From positions 4,611,001-4,675,000 of the forward strand of contig NZ_CP146350.1 of the NCBI RefSeq assembly GCF_037055355.1: a stretch of DNA of 64,000 nucleotides. Reading direction: 5' to 3'. Below, piece after piece: positions 1 to 8,740 of the stretch. Source of the stretch: Streptomyces sp. DG1A-41 (GTDB lineage Bacteria > Actinomycetota > Actinomycetes > Streptomycetales > Streptomycetaceae). Position 1 is the stretch's first letter; the number at the start of each line of letters is the position of its first letter. A program made the translations under genes and the position numbers. The notes under the pieces are model-generated. The model worked only from the letters and a program-made list of their open reading frames with translations, was not told the DNA's origin and did not search any database.

Positions 1-428
1 AGCACTACGTGAACCTGGGCATCGCGGCCGCGACCCCGCGCGGTCTGATCGTGCCGAACATCAAGGACGCCCACACCAAGACGCTGCCGCAGCTGGCCGA
101 GTCGCTGGGCGAGCTGGTGTCGACGGCCAGGGAGGGCAAGACGTCCCCGGCCGCCATGCAGGGCGGCACGGTGACGATCACCAACGTCGGCGTCTTCGGC
201 GTCGACACGGGCACGCCGATCCTCAACCCCGGCGAGTCCGCGATCCTCGCGGTCGGTGCGATCAAGCTCCAGCCGTGGGTCCACAAGGGCAAGGTGAAAC
301 CCCGCCAGGTCACCACTCTGGCCCTGTCGTTCGACCACCGCCTGGTCGACGGTGAGCTCGGTTCGAAGGTCCTGGCGGACGTGGCGGCGATCCTGGAGCA
401 GCCGAAGCGTCTGATCACCTGGGCGTGA
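1..428 (+). CDS. 2-oxoacid dehydrogenase E2 (dihydrolipoamide acyltransferase), C-terminal part
   Basis: This is the 3' end of a gene that begins outside the window; the frame is open from base 3. It encodes about 141 residues of the acyltransferase catalytic domain of an E2 subunit, which moves an acyl group from lipoamide to CoA in pyruvate, 2-oxoglutarate or branched-chain 2-oxoacid dehydrogenase complexes. The diagnostic C-terminal motif DHRLVDG is present, with the catalytic His and the DG pair, followed by the usual short tail ending in LITWA. The lipoyl and E1/E3-binding domains are not in view, so the substrate class cannot be read directly. The branched-chain type is my guess from remembered Streptomyces gene order. 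A strong terminator hairpin follows. Confidence 0.93.
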   Translation, partial: HYVNLGIAAATPRGLIVPNIKDAHTKTLPQLAESLGELVSTAREGKTSPAAMQGGTVTITNVGVFGVDTGTPILNPGESAILAVGAIKLQPWVHKGKVKPRQVTTLALSFDHRLVDGELGSKVLADVAAILEQPKRLITWA

Positions 429-436
429 GCCGACCG

Positions 437-473
437 CGGCGGCCCCCTGCCCCACCCGGGCAGGGGGCCGCCG
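437..473 (+). terminator. Rho-independent-type terminator after the E2 gene
   Basis: A perfect 16-bp stem (437-452 pairing with 458-473) with a five-base loop starts nine bases after the E2 stop codon. There is no T tract, as is common in Streptomyces. The rest of 474-582 holds no gene I can support. Confidence 0.85.
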
Positions 474-582
474 ACGTCTGTCCGGAGGTTAACCCGCGGT
501 ACGCCGAAGAGCACAAGAAGCTCCTCAGACCCGCCCAAGTACCCCACAGTAAGCGGTTTAGCCGACCATACGATCAATCTTC

Positions 583-2817
583 ATGCGCGACCCCATGGTG
601 CTCAAGGCCCAGAGATTCGTGAACTCCGTCTACGGCAGCCGTATCGGTACGACGGTGGAGGAAACCGGCGAAGCCGACTGGGCGACCACGTACGCCCTGA
701 CCCGTGCCCTCCAGTACGAGCTGGGCATCACGGCACTGTCCGACAACTTCGGCCCCACCACGCTTTCCACGCTGACCGCCAAATATCCCAAGCTGAACGC
801 GGACAGCGTCCCCTCCCCCGACTTCTGCCGCATCATCCAGTCCGGCCTGTACTGCAAGGGCTGCGACGGCGGCGACCTGGACGGCACGTACGGCGAGCGG
901 GTCCAGGCGGCCGTCACCAAGCTCAAGACCGACATGGGCGTCGAACAGGCCTTTCCCGGCGCGGATCTGACGCCCAAGGTGTTCAAGGCGCTGCTGACGA
1001 TGGACGCGTACGTCCTCGGCACCTCCGGCACCCAGCAGGTCCGCGAGGTGCAGCGCTGGCTCAACGGGCGCTATCTGAACCGGCAGGACTTCTTCGTCCT
1101 CGCCTGCGACGGGCGCGTGTCCCGGGACCTGGCCCGGGCGCTGGTCTTCGGCGTGCAGTACGAGCTCGGCATGGCCGACGGCACCGCCAACGGCAACTTC
1201 GGCCCCGGCACCCGGTCGGCCCTGAGGTCACACCCCGTGCGGCAGGGCGACAAGGGCGTCTACGTCCAGCTGTTCTCCGCCGGGATGGTCGTGAACCGGC
1301 GGCCCGTCGCCCTCACCGGTACCTTCGACTCCTACCTCGCGGCAGCCGTCCGGGCCTTCCAGACCTTCGTCGCGCTCCCGGCCACGGGCGAGGGCGACTT
1401 CTCCACCTTCGCCTCCCTCCTGGCGTCCTACGGCGACCAGTCGCGCCAGGGCAAGGCCTGCGACACCATCGCCAAGGTCACCCCGGCGCGCGCGGCGACC
1501 CTCAAGGCCGCCGGGATCACGTACGTCGGCCGGTATCTCACCAACCCGAGCGCCACCTCCCTGCCGGAGAAGGCCATCCAGCCGGGTGAGTTGCAGGTCT
1601 TCGCCCAGCACGGCCTGCGCTGCTTCCCGATCTACCAGACCGTCAACAACGACGCCTCGGACTTCGACTACGTCGCCGGGCGGACGGCCGGGTACGCGGC
1701 GGTCAACGCAGCCCTCGACCACGGCTTCAAGCGAGGGACCCGGATCTTCTTCGCCGTCGACTTCGACGCGATCGACGCCGAGATCACCGCGAACGTCCTG
1801 CCCCACTTCAAGGGCATCGAGGAGGCGATGGCGGACTCCGGCCACCCGTACGAGATCGGGGTCTACGGCTCCCGCAACGTCTGCGCGCAGGTCGGCGCGG
1901 CCGGCTACTCGACGGCGAGCTTCGTGGCCGACATGTCCCCGGGCTTCGACGGCAACGCCGGGCGCCCGCTGCCGAAGGACTGGGCCTACGACCAGTTCGT
2001 CATCCGCACCCTCGGCTCGGGCGACGGGCAGCTCGAGGTCGACGTCGACATCGCCTCGGGCCGGGACACCGGGCAGGGCTCCTTCAACCGGCCGCGGCCC
2101 GCCGCCCCGGACGTCGCCCTCGACGAACGCCAGGTGCCGGCGCTGCGGGCCGACCTCGCGCGTTACATGCGGTCGATCGGACGCCCGGACCTGGGCGGCG
2201 TGGGCGGCGACGCCGGGCTCTACACCAACGCCCAGGCGGTCGAGGCGATCCAGGACCAGGACGGGCTGATCACCGAGCTGTCGCACACGTACACGATGCG
2301 CAAGGCACTGATCCAGACGGCCGTCTACTGGGCCATGCGCGACTACAGCCTCGCCGACCAGGCCACCGACCAGCAGGTCGCCGACCACCACCTCACGGGC
2401 TCCGGCTCCGTGAAGGACTCGCACACCGGCATCGGGCAGATCAGCGGCTCCGACGCCATCCAGGCCTGGAACCACTGCATCGGCTGGGGCTACACCACCG
2501 GCGACCGCCGCGACCCGGCCAAGGACGCCGACCTCTGGTCCGTGTGGCAGCAGCTGAGCAAGGACAACGCGTTCAGCGTGCGCACCGCGGCCCTGGTCCA
2601 TCTGTGGGGCGTCCGGGGCAGGCCGGGCGGCCGGCTGCCGCCCGGCGACCGGGTCACCACCCCGCGGTCGATGCGCCTGGACCTCGCCGAGTTCGAGATC
2701 ACCGAGCTGCTGCGCCGCTACCGGGCCTGGGACCCCGACGTGGAGGCGCAGACGCACCAGAGCCTGGCCGTCTACCAGATCTTCGAGAAGTACAACAGCA
2801 TCGCCCGCAACGCGTGA
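583..2817 (+). CDS. DUF1906 glycoside-hydrolase-like protein with peptidoglycan-binding-like repeats
   Basis: 744 residues. The N-terminal ~300 residues contain repeated peptidoglycan-binding-like modules (patterns such as DGTYGERVQAAV and TGTFDSYLAAAVRAFQ). Residues ~300-500 form a DUF1906 / glycoside-hydrolase-like TIM-barrel domain, with TLKAAGITYVGRYL at its start and FAVDFD further on. The last ~200 residues are a helical domain with TGIGQISGSDAI, which recalls lytic enzymes but which I cannot assign. The family is associated with cell-wall binding or hydrolysis. No signal peptide is visible at the chosen start; the ATG at 595 is an alternative. The stop overlaps the start of the next gene (GTGA), so the two are probably translationally coupled. 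Confidence 0.85.
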   Translation: MRDPMVLKAQRFVNSVYGSRIGTTVEETGEADWATTYALTRALQYELGITALSDNFGPTTLSTLTAKYPKLNADSVPSPDFCRIIQSGLYCKGCDGGDLDGTYGERVQAAVTKLKTDMGVEQAFPGADLTPKVFKALLTMDAYVLGTSGTQQVREVQRWLNGRYLNRQDFFVLACDGRVSRDLARALVFGVQYELGMADGTANGNFGPGTRSALRSHPVRQGDKGVYVQLFSAGMVVNRRPVALTGTFDSYLAAAVRAFQTFVALPATGEGDFSTFASLLASYGDQSRQGKACDTIAKVTPARAATLKAAGITYVGRYLTNPSATSLPEKAIQPGELQVFAQHGLRCFPIYQTVNNDASDFDYVAGRTAGYAAVNAALDHGFKRGTRIFFAVDFDAIDAEITANVLPHFKGIEEAMADSGHPYEIGVYGSRNVCAQVGAAGYSTASFVADMSPGFDGNAGRPLPKDWAYDQFVIRTLGSGDGQLEVDVDIASGRDTGQGSFNRPRPAAPDVALDERQVPALRADLARYMRSIGRPDLGGVGGDAGLYTNAQAVEAIQDQDGLITELSHTYTMRKALIQTAVYWAMRDYSLADQATDQQVADHHLTGSGSVKDSHTGIGQISGSDAIQAWNHCIGWGYTTGDRRDPAKDADLWSVWQQLSKDNAFSVRTAALVHLWGVRGRPGGRLPPGDRVTTPRSMRLDLAEFEITELLRRYRAWDPDVEAQTHQSLAVYQIFEKYNSIARNA

Positions 2818-3650
2818 ATCGCTGGAATGAGAGCCCGTTGAACCTCAACCTGCCCAGGATCCCCCGTAGAGGGCCCCGCCCCGCCGCGCACCGCCGCGGT
2901 GTGTCCCGCCGCGCCCTGCTCGGCCGTATCGCCGCCATCGGCGGTGCCGTGGGCGTCGCCGCCCTGCCCGTCTCGCACTTCCTGTCCCAGGCGTACGCCG
3001 ACGCTAACAACCCCATTCCGGGCCGCGTACGGGACGCCCTGCGCAGCGCGCAGGACCGGACTCGGCGCGTGCTGGCCGGTTCGCGCTCCCACAACGGCTG
3101 GGAGATGGAGAACGTCGCGGACGACGGCGGCACCGTCTACACCCGCCCCGTGCCCGGCACCCCCCTCAAGGGCATCGCCGTCCGCATGGGCGACGTGGAG
3201 ACCGTCCTCGTCCACCTGGTGCGCCGGTTCCACTACGAGGTCGACAGGCTGCGCCGGGGCGATGTCGTCGGCTGGCACGCCCCGTCCGGCGTCGGCAAGA
3301 GCCTGCCGGAGTCCAATCTGGCATCCGGCACGGCGGTGCGGATCCGGCCGGGCTTCTACCCGCGTGGTGTCCGGGGCGGCTTCTTCCCGCAGCAGGAGGT
3401 CGTGATCCGCGACATCCTCGCCGAGCTCGACGGCGTCGTCCGCTGGGGCGGCGACGACCCGACGCCCGACGAGTCGCTGTTCTCCATCGACGTTCGGCCC
3501 GGCGACCAGCGGCTGGCCCAGGTCGCGGCGCGGATCCGTGGCTGGCAGCTGGAGCCGGGAGCCGGTGCGGGTTCCCCGGTGAACGTGCTGGCCGGCGGCC
3601 GTCGTAAGGCCGCCCGGGCGCTGGAGCGCCGTCAGCGGACAGCGGCCTGA
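2814..3650 (+). CDS. Tat-exported M15-family-like protein, zinc ligands lost
   Basis: 278 residues from a GTG that overlaps the upstream TGA by four bases. A twin-arginine signal (SRRALLGRIAAIGG, residues 31-44) ends near AYA at 60-62. The mature part resembles the VanY/M15_4 D,D-carboxypeptidase fold. SNLASGTAVR (167-176) corresponds to the family motif SNHASGTAxD, DGVVRWGGD (206-214) matches well, and DESLFSI (219-225) corresponds to DxMHFEI. All three zinc ligands are therefore substituted (His to Leu169, Asp to Arg176, His to Leu222). It probably binds but does not cut peptidoglycan, perhaps as a partner of the DUF1906 protein. The family assignment is by motif memory only. Confidence 0.8.
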   Translation: MNRWNESPLNLNLPRIPRRGPRPAAHRRGVSRRALLGRIAAIGGAVGVAALPVSHFLSQAYADANNPIPGRVRDALRSAQDRTRRVLAGSRSHNGWEMENVADDGGTVYTRPVPGTPLKGIAVRMGDVETVLVHLVRRFHYEVDRLRRGDVVGWHAPSGVGKSLPESNLASGTAVRIRPGFYPRGVRGGFFPQQEVVIRDILAELDGVVRWGGDDPTPDESLFSIDVRPGDQRLAQVAARIRGWQLEPGAGAGSPVNVLAGGRRKAARALERRQRTAA

Positions 3651-3659
3651 CGAGCGAAG

Positions 3660-3694
3660 GGGGGCTCACCGCCGACGGCGGTGAGCCCCCTTTT
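3660..3694. terminator. Bidirectional terminator between convergent genes
   Basis: A perfect 14-bp stem (3660-3673 with 3677-3690), a three-base loop and a TTTT tract (3691-3694) lie between the stops of the M15-like gene (+) and the D,D-carboxypeptidase gene (-). It can serve both. Confidence 0.9.
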
Positions 3695-3707
3695 GCTGTG
3701 CGCCGTC

Positions 3708-4607
3708 CTACTTCGCGAAGCCGTAGTTCAGCAGCTTCGTCGCGTCCGACTTCCGCGTGGTCGCGTTGGTCGAGGACAGGACCGTGCCGATGACCGTCTT
3801 GCCGTTGCGGGTGGCGGCGAAGACCAGGCAGTACCCGGCCTCCGGGCCGGAGCCGGTCTTCACACCGATCGCGCCGGTGTAGCTGCTCAGCAGCGGGTTG
3901 GTGTTCTCCCACGGGGCCATCGTCCGCGTGCCACCGGACTTCGTGGTCGTCTTCGCCGTGTACTTCTTCGTCTTGACGACCGTGCGGAACGTGGCGTTCT
4001 TCATCGCGCTGCCGGCGAGCTTCGTCAGGTCGCGCGGTGTCGAGTAGTTGGCGCCCTTGCCGATGCCGTCGAACGAGTCGAAGTGGGTGTTCTTCAGACC
4101 CAGGCCCTTGGCGGTGGTGTTCATCTTGCCGATGAACGACTTCACGCGCGCCGCCCGCGTCGAGCCCGAGCCGAACTTGTCGGCGAGCGCGTACGCCGCG
4201 TCGCAGCCGGACGGCAGCATCAGCCCGTACAGCAGTTGGCGGACGGTGACCTTGTCGCCGACGATCAGCTTGGCGTTCGACGCCCAGTTGTTGTCGACGA
4301 TGTAGTCGCTGTACGCCTTCTGGATCGTGACCTTGCTGTCCAGGTTGAGGTTCGGCTGCTTCAGCACCACCAGGGCCGTCATGATCTTGGTGGTCGAGCC
4401 GGTGGAGCGGCGGGTGTCGGCCGCCTTGGTGTAGAGCGACGTGCCGGTCGCGTTGTTCATCACGTAGCCGCCCTTGGCGGCGATCGAGGGCGCGGTGGCG
4501 GCCTGCGCGGGCACAGCGGTGAGGGCTCCGGTCGCGAGCATGGCGCCGGTGGTCACGGCGGCGGCCGCAGCTCTGCGGAGACGGGTGCCCTTAATGCCGG
4601 TTATCAA
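3708..4607 (-). CDS. D-alanyl-D-alanine carboxypeptidase (S11, PBP5-like)
   Basis: 299 residues from a TTG at 4607, chosen because a GGGG ribosome site lies eight bases upstream and a signal peptide (RRAAAAAVTTGAML to about PAQA, residue 36) then follows directly. It trims the terminal D-Ala from peptidoglycan pentapeptides. The active-site motifs are all visible: STTK (71-74, nucleophile Ser71), the second motif as SGC (133-135, where the family consensus is SxN), and KTG (250-252). The protein stops soon after the catalytic domain and lacks the PBP5 C-terminal amphipathic helix, so it is probably secreted rather than anchored. It is convergent with the other wall genes to its left. Confidence 0.93.
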   Translation of the reverse strand: MITGIKGTRLRRAAAAAVTTGAMLATGALTAVPAQAATAPSIAAKGGYVMNNATGTSLYTKAADTRRSTGSTTKIMTALVVLKQPNLNLDSKVTIQKAYSDYIVDNNWASNAKLIVGDKVTVRQLLYGLMLPSGCDAAYALADKFGSGSTRAARVKSFIGKMNTTAKGLGLKNTHFDSFDGIGKGANYSTPRDLTKLAGSAMKNATFRTVVKTKKYTAKTTTKSGGTRTMAPWENTNPLLSSYTGAIGVKTGSGPEAGYCLVFAATRNGKTVIGTVLSSTNATTRKSDATKLLNYGFAK

Positions 4608-4744
4608 GTGAAGTACCCCGATTGCGTTGAATGCCCCATCGGTGCGGCCGAGTTGAGGACGAGGGGAAAGGGGCCGCACGTGTCTGACTTGTAACTAGCA
4701 CAGGTGGTTGTGCTGTTGCTGCAGAGGCCCCGGCTTTGCCACAG

Positions 4745-5464
4745 ATGTGTGACATTCGAGTCCGCATACTGGACGAATGCATTCATGCGTACCTGTTGTA
4801 TCTATGCTGTCGGCATGACCCTGGCCGTGAAGCACCCCCCGCCGCCGACCGCGTCTACACCCACGTCAAGCAGGGCGTCCTGGAGCGCCGTTACGAGGGC
4901 GGGACCCTCCTCACCGAGGGCGAGCTCGCCGAGGCCGTGGGGGTCTCGCGCACGCCGGTGCGCGAGGCGCTGCTCCGGCTGGAGGCCGAGGGGCTGATCC
5001 GGCTCTACCCGAAGAAGGGCGCCCTCGTCCTGCCGGTCTCCGCGCAGGAGATCGCCGACGTCGTCGAGACACGGCTGCTCGTCGAGGAGCACGCGGCGCG
5101 CAAGGCCGTGCCCGCGCCCGCCGGGCTCATCGAGCGCCTGGAGGAGCTGCTGGCCCGGCAGAAGAAGCAGGCCGCCGCCGGAGACCTCGCGGGGGCCGCC
5201 GTCACCGACCGCTGCTTCCACGCCGAGATCGTCCGCAGCGGCGGCAACGAGATCCTCTCCCGGCTCTACGACCAGCTGCGCGACCGCCAGCTGCGGATGG
5301 GCGTCGCCGTCATGCACTCCCACCCCGACCGGATCGCCAAGACCCTCGCCGAGCACGAGGAGATCCTCGACGCGCTGCGCGCCGGGGACGCCGAGGCGGC
5401 CGTCGGGCTGGTCCACCGGCACGTCGGCTGGTTCTCGCACCTGGCCCGGGGGGAGGTCCGATGA
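4745..5464 (+). CDS. GntR-family transcriptional regulator (FadR/FCD type), start region probably frameshifted
   Basis: The conserved protein starts at DRVYTHVKQGVLERRY and runs through a winged helix (GELAEAVGVSRTPVREALLRLEAEGL) into a helical FCD effector domain with metal-ligand-type His residues. The only natural start, the ATG at 4815 (MTLAVKHPP), is in another frame. Adding one C to the six-C run near 4834 would join them. The listed start is the in-frame ATG at 4745, which gives an implausible Cys-rich leader. The gene overlaps the following MFS gene by four bases (ATGA), so it likely controls that transporter. The ligand is unknown. Confidence 0.8.
   Translation: MCDIRVRILDECIHAYLLYLCCRHDPGREAPPAADRVYTHVKQGVLERRYEGGTLLTEGELAEAVGVSRTPVREALLRLEAEGLIRLYPKKGALVLPVSAQEIADVVETRLLVEEHAARKAVPAPAGLIERLEELLARQKKQAAAGDLAGAAVTDRCFHAEIVRSGGNEILSRLYDQLRDRQLRMGVAVMHSHPDRIAKTLAEHEEILDALRAGDAEAAVGLVHRHVGWFSHLARGEVR
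4775..4784. promoter_or_regulatory. 10-bp perfect palindrome in the dacA/GntR divergent region
   Basis: GAATGCATTC lies about 30 bases before the likely ATG of the GntR gene and within the divergent spacer. It could be an autoregulatory operator for the GntR protein; no other evidence supports this. Confidence 0.3.
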
Positions 5465-6753
5465 GCAGCACGCTGCCGGGTGATCCTCCGGGCGGCCGGC
5501 GCGCGCTGGCCGTCTGGGGCATCGGCGTCTCGGTCTACTTCGTCGCGGTCATCTTCCGCACGTCCCTGGGCGTGGCCGGCCTCGACGCGGCCGACCGCTT
5601 CCACGTCAACGCCTCCGCGCTCTCCACCTTCTCGATCCTCCAGCTGCTGGTCTACGCCGGCATGCAGATACCCGTCGGCCTGCTCGTCGACCGGCTCGGC
5701 ACCAAGAAGGTGCTGGCCCTCGGGGCGGTGCTGTTCACGGCCGGGCAGCTGGGCTTCGCGTTCTCCCCGTCGTACGGCATGGCGCTCGCCTCCCGGGCGC
5801 TGCTCGGCTGCGGTGACGCGCTGACGTTCATCAGCGTGCTGCGGCTTGGCAGCCGGTGGTTCCCGGCCCGGCGCGGGCCGCTCGTCGCCCAGTTCGCGGG
5901 GCTCGTGGGCATGGCGGGCAACCTCGTCTCCACGCTCGTCCTGGCCCGGCTGCTGCACGGCGTCGGCTGGACGGCGGCCTTCGCGGGCAGCGCGGCCGCC
6001 GGAGCCGCGGTGTTCGTCCTGGTGCTGCTGTTCCTGAAGGACCACCCCGAGGGCCACGAGCCGCAGCCGCTTGCGCACCAGGGCGCGGCCTACGTACGGC
6101 GGCAGATCGCCGCCGCCTGGCGGGAGCCGGGGACGCGGCTCGGGCTGTGGGTGCACTTCACGACCCAGTTCCCGGCGATGGTGTTCCTGCTGCTGTGGGG
6201 CCTGCCGTTCCTCGTCGAGGCCCAGGGACTGTCCCGGGCCACGGCCGGCGAGCTCCTCACCCTGGTCGTGCTGTCGAACATGCTCGTCGGCCTGGTCTAC
6301 GGCCAGATCGTCGCCCGGCACCACGGGGCCCGGCTGCCGCTCGCGCTCGGCACGGTCGGGACGACGGCGGCTCTGTGGGCGGCGACGCTGGCCCACCCCG
6401 GCCCGCACGCCCCGATGTGGTTGCTGATCGTGCTGTGCACGGTGCTCGGGGCATGCGGGCCCGCGTCGATGATCGGCTTCGACTTCGCCCGCCCGGCGAA
6501 CCCGCCCGAGCGGCAGGGCACGGCCTCCGGCATCACCAACATGGGCGGCTTCGTGGCCTCCATGACCACACTGTTCGCGGTCGGGGTTCTGCTGGACGCC
6601 ACCGGCGACGACTACACCGTGGCCTTCTCGGTGGTGTTCGTGCTCCAGGGGCTCGGGGTCGCGCAGATCCTGCGGCTGCGCAGGGAGGCGGCCCGGCGCG
6701 AGCGGGAACGGCTGGTGGCGAGCCGGGTGGAGACGGTGCACGTCCCGGCCTAG
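5461..6753 (+). CDS. MFS transporter
   Basis: 430 residues with about twelve hydrophobic helices and a loop-2/3 MFS signature (GLLVDRLGTKKVLALGAVLFTAGQLGF). It begins at the ATG overlapping the GntR stop, so the two genes form one transcription unit and the regulator probably senses the transported compound or a relative. The C-terminus ends in a short basic cytoplasmic tail (RLRREAARRERERL). The substrate cannot be told from sequence. Confidence 0.92.
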   Translation: MSSTLPGDPPGGRRALAVWGIGVSVYFVAVIFRTSLGVAGLDAADRFHVNASALSTFSILQLLVYAGMQIPVGLLVDRLGTKKVLALGAVLFTAGQLGFAFSPSYGMALASRALLGCGDALTFISVLRLGSRWFPARRGPLVAQFAGLVGMAGNLVSTLVLARLLHGVGWTAAFAGSAAAGAAVFVLVLLFLKDHPEGHEPQPLAHQGAAYVRRQIAAAWREPGTRLGLWVHFTTQFPAMVFLLLWGLPFLVEAQGLSRATAGELLTLVVLSNMLVGLVYGQIVARHHGARLPLALGTVGTTAALWAATLAHPGPHAPMWLLIVLCTVLGACGPASMIGFDFARPANPPERQGTASGITNMGGFVASMTTLFAVGVLLDATGDDYTVAFSVVFVLQGLGVAQILRLRREAARRERERLVASRVETVHVPA

Positions 6754-6762
6754 ATCACCAGA

Positions 6763-7506
6763 TCAACGGGCCACCACTGGTACCAGGGTGAGATACGCGA
6801 GCCCCAGGACGCCGCGGTAGGTGAGCCAGGCGGCTCGGTGGCCGTCGGCGCGCTGCCGTGTCTCGTCGGCCAGGGGGTGGTCGGGGTGCCGGGCGAGCCA
6901 CACCTCGGTGTCCGCGAGGTACGCCGACTCGAACTCCTCCCATTCGTCGAGGCTCGCGGTCTCCGTCCACTCCGGGCGGAACCCCGCGTCGACGGCCAGG
7001 CCGACGAGGGTCGCGAGGTCGGGGTGGTCGGTGGCTTTCGCGTCCGGCCACATGCGGGACAGTTCGGCCTCGGTCGGGGGGCGGTGCCAGAAGCCCTCGC
7101 CGAGGAGGACGCGGCCGTGGTCGGAGACGAGCCTGCGGAGGTCGCCGAGGGCCTGGGGCAGCTGGCTGCCGAGGGCCTGGCTTGCACCGACGCACAGGAC
7201 GAGGTCGGCGGGGCCGTGTGGGGTGTTGGCGGCGGATTCCTCGAGGAAACGGACCCGGTCGGTGAGGCCCCGTTCCTCGGCGGTCCGGCGGGCTCGGGCC
7301 AGGTCGTCGGCGTTGATGTCGATGCCGGTGCCGGTTGCCTTCGGGGTCGCGGCCAGCATGCGGAGCATCAGTTCGGCCCAGCCGCAGCCGATGTCGAGGA
7401 CGGTTGCGGGGGCGTTGCCGGACAGGCGCGTCACCAGCTGGTCGGCCCGTGCTTCGGACAGGGGGCCGTGGAAGATGAGGCGGGTGTGGCGGGGTGGGGT
7501 TGTCAT
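6763..7506 (-). CDS. Class I SAM-dependent methyltransferase
   Basis: 247 residues from the ATG at 7506 (MTTPPRHT). Motif I VLDIGCGWAEL binds S-adenosylmethionine, and GTGIDIN supplies the acidic residue for the ribose. The C-terminal half is longer than a minimal Rossmann methyltransferase and contains EWEEFESAYLADTEVWLARHP, typical of a family of unassigned actinobacterial methyltransferases. It converges on the MFS gene with only nine bases between the stops. Substrate unknown. Confidence 0.88.
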   Translation of the reverse strand: MTTPPRHTRLIFHGPLSEARADQLVTRLSGNAPATVLDIGCGWAELMLRMLAATPKATGTGIDINADDLARARRTAEERGLTDRVRFLEESAANTPHGPADLVLCVGASQALGSQLPQALGDLRRLVSDHGRVLLGEGFWHRPPTEAELSRMWPDAKATDHPDLATLVGLAVDAGFRPEWTETASLDEWEEFESAYLADTEVWLARHPDHPLADETRQRADGHRAAWLTYRGVLGLAYLTLVPVVAR

Positions 7507-7606
7507 GCTCGGGGACGCTACGGGGGCGGTGGGCGGGCGGCATGGAGTTTTTTGCCGCACTGTCCGTCGATGCCGGGGGCGGGTGGGTGCGCAGCCCGGG
7601 CGGAGC

Positions 7607-7655
7607 GGGGTGCCTCCCCCAAGCTCTCGGCTTCGCTCGAGCCGGGGGCACCCCC
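7607..7655. repeat. Intergenic palindromic element, copy 1
   Basis: A long imperfect hairpin. Outer arms GGGGTGCCTCCCCC and GGGGGCACCCC enclose a 23-base core (7622-7644) that recurs exactly, inverted, at 59807-59829. It sits in the 216-base spacer 7507-7722, which otherwise holds no gene I can see. Confidence 0.6.
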
Positions 7656-7722
7656 GTCGCCCACCCGTGCCGCCCCAGCGGCACGACTGCCCGCAGCTCA
7701 GCCGGGTGCCGCAGCTGGATGC

Positions 7723-8547
7723 CTACTGCGTCACCGTGAAGTTCCTGAGGATCGCCGTCGTCAGGTCCGGGTCGCCCTCCGCTTTCACCCTGTCGGTCAC
7801 CGACTCCGGTGTCACGCGGCCGCAGGCCAGGCGTACGTACGTCTCCCAGTCGAGGGTGAGGGTGGCGGCGGGGCCGAGGGCGGGGGCCGTTTCGAGGGTG
7901 CCGCGGCCCTGGATGTCGACGCGGATCGTGCGCAGGAACTCGACGGGGCCGTGGACGTCGAAGACGACGGCCGAGCTGCGCGGTGCCTGCGCGTCCTCGG
8001 CGACCACGCGCGGGAGTTCGCCGAGCAGCACGTCACGGGCGACGTGCGCGCCGGGGGAGTCGAGGTTGCCGGGCCGGCCGAGGGCCGTGCGCAGGTCCTG
8101 CTCGTGCACCCACACGTCGAAGGCGTGCCGGCGCATGGACTCCTCGAGGGTCAGCTCCGTGCCGAGCGGGCCGCGCACCTTCGTGCCCGGGTCGCGAGAC
8201 TCGTTGCGCAGCTGGCGGTTGCGGCGGATGATCACGTACTCCAGCTCGGAGGTCATCTCCGGCGCCGTGTGGTGACGGCGGACGTCGACCTGCATCTCCA
8301 TGTAGCGCTGGTGGTCGTTCGTCACGTGGAAGAGGTCGCGCGGCAGACTGTGGATGGGGCGCGGGTCGCCCAGCATCTCGCAGTCCAGTCCGATGACATG
8401 GGAGACCACGTCCCGCACCGACCACCCGGGGCACGGCGTCCGCCGGTTCCACTCGGCCTCCGCGAGCGACTGGAGCAGCTCGGATATCGCTTCGATGGAG
8501 TGGGTCCAGGCGTCGGCGTAGGGCTGGAGGGTGGGATGCAGACTCAC
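7723..8547 (-). CDS. Maleylpyruvate isomerase-family (mycothiol-dependent, MDMPI) protein
   Basis: 274 residues from a GTG at 8547. The N-terminal half is a DinB-like/MDMPI domain, with TPCPGWSVRDVVSHVIGLD supplying a metal-ligand His and HAFDVWVHEQDLR supplying further conserved residues. The C-terminal ~90 residues resemble the MDMPI C-terminal (SCP2-like) domain. Related proteins use mycothiol as cofactor in actinobacteria. The reaction of this member is not known. It is divergently transcribed from the nitrilase-family gene across a 193-base spacer. Confidence 0.85.
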   Translation of the reverse strand: MSLHPTLQPYADAWTHSIEAISELLQSLAEAEWNRRTPCPGWSVRDVVSHVIGLDCEMLGDPRPIHSLPRDLFHVTNDHQRYMEMQVDVRRHHTAPEMTSELEYVIIRRNRQLRNESRDPGTKVRGPLGTELTLEESMRRHAFDVWVHEQDLRTALGRPGNLDSPGAHVARDVLLGELPRVVAEDAQAPRSSAVVFDVHGPVEFLRTIRVDIQGRGTLETAPALGPAATLTLDWETYVRLACGRVTPESVTDRVKAEGDPDLTTAILRNFTVTQ

Positions 8548-8740
8548 GGAACGGGACCCCTCGGCGGTCGGTGCACGGGCAGGTGGTGGCGGCGTTGCCA
8601 GTGGGAGGTGGCGGCTGTCGGCGGGTGTCTTGGCAGCTAAGTTACGCTGCTGTGAGGCACCCCGGCAGTGCTTTCGTGTGACGATCGTAGGCCCGAGGGG
8701 AAGCCCTTGTGGACGGGTCGAATGCCAGGACGGTGGTAGT

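Noticed and set aside
1228..2757. 509-residue minus-strand ORF opposite the DUF1906 gene
   Set aside because: It is an antisense artefact of high GC3; no family, no ribosome site, and it lies wholly over a well-supported gene.
4704..4997. 97-residue plus-strand ORF starting before MTLAVKHPP
   Set aside because: Only its first ~13 codons from 4815 look real; after the C-run it is out of frame with the GntR domain, so it is the 5' fragment of that gene rather than a separate one.
5266..6741. 491-residue minus-strand ORF opposite the MFS gene
   Set aside because: Composition is Arg/His/Glu-rich antisense of membrane-helix codons, with no domain; the plus-strand MFS protein is unambiguous.
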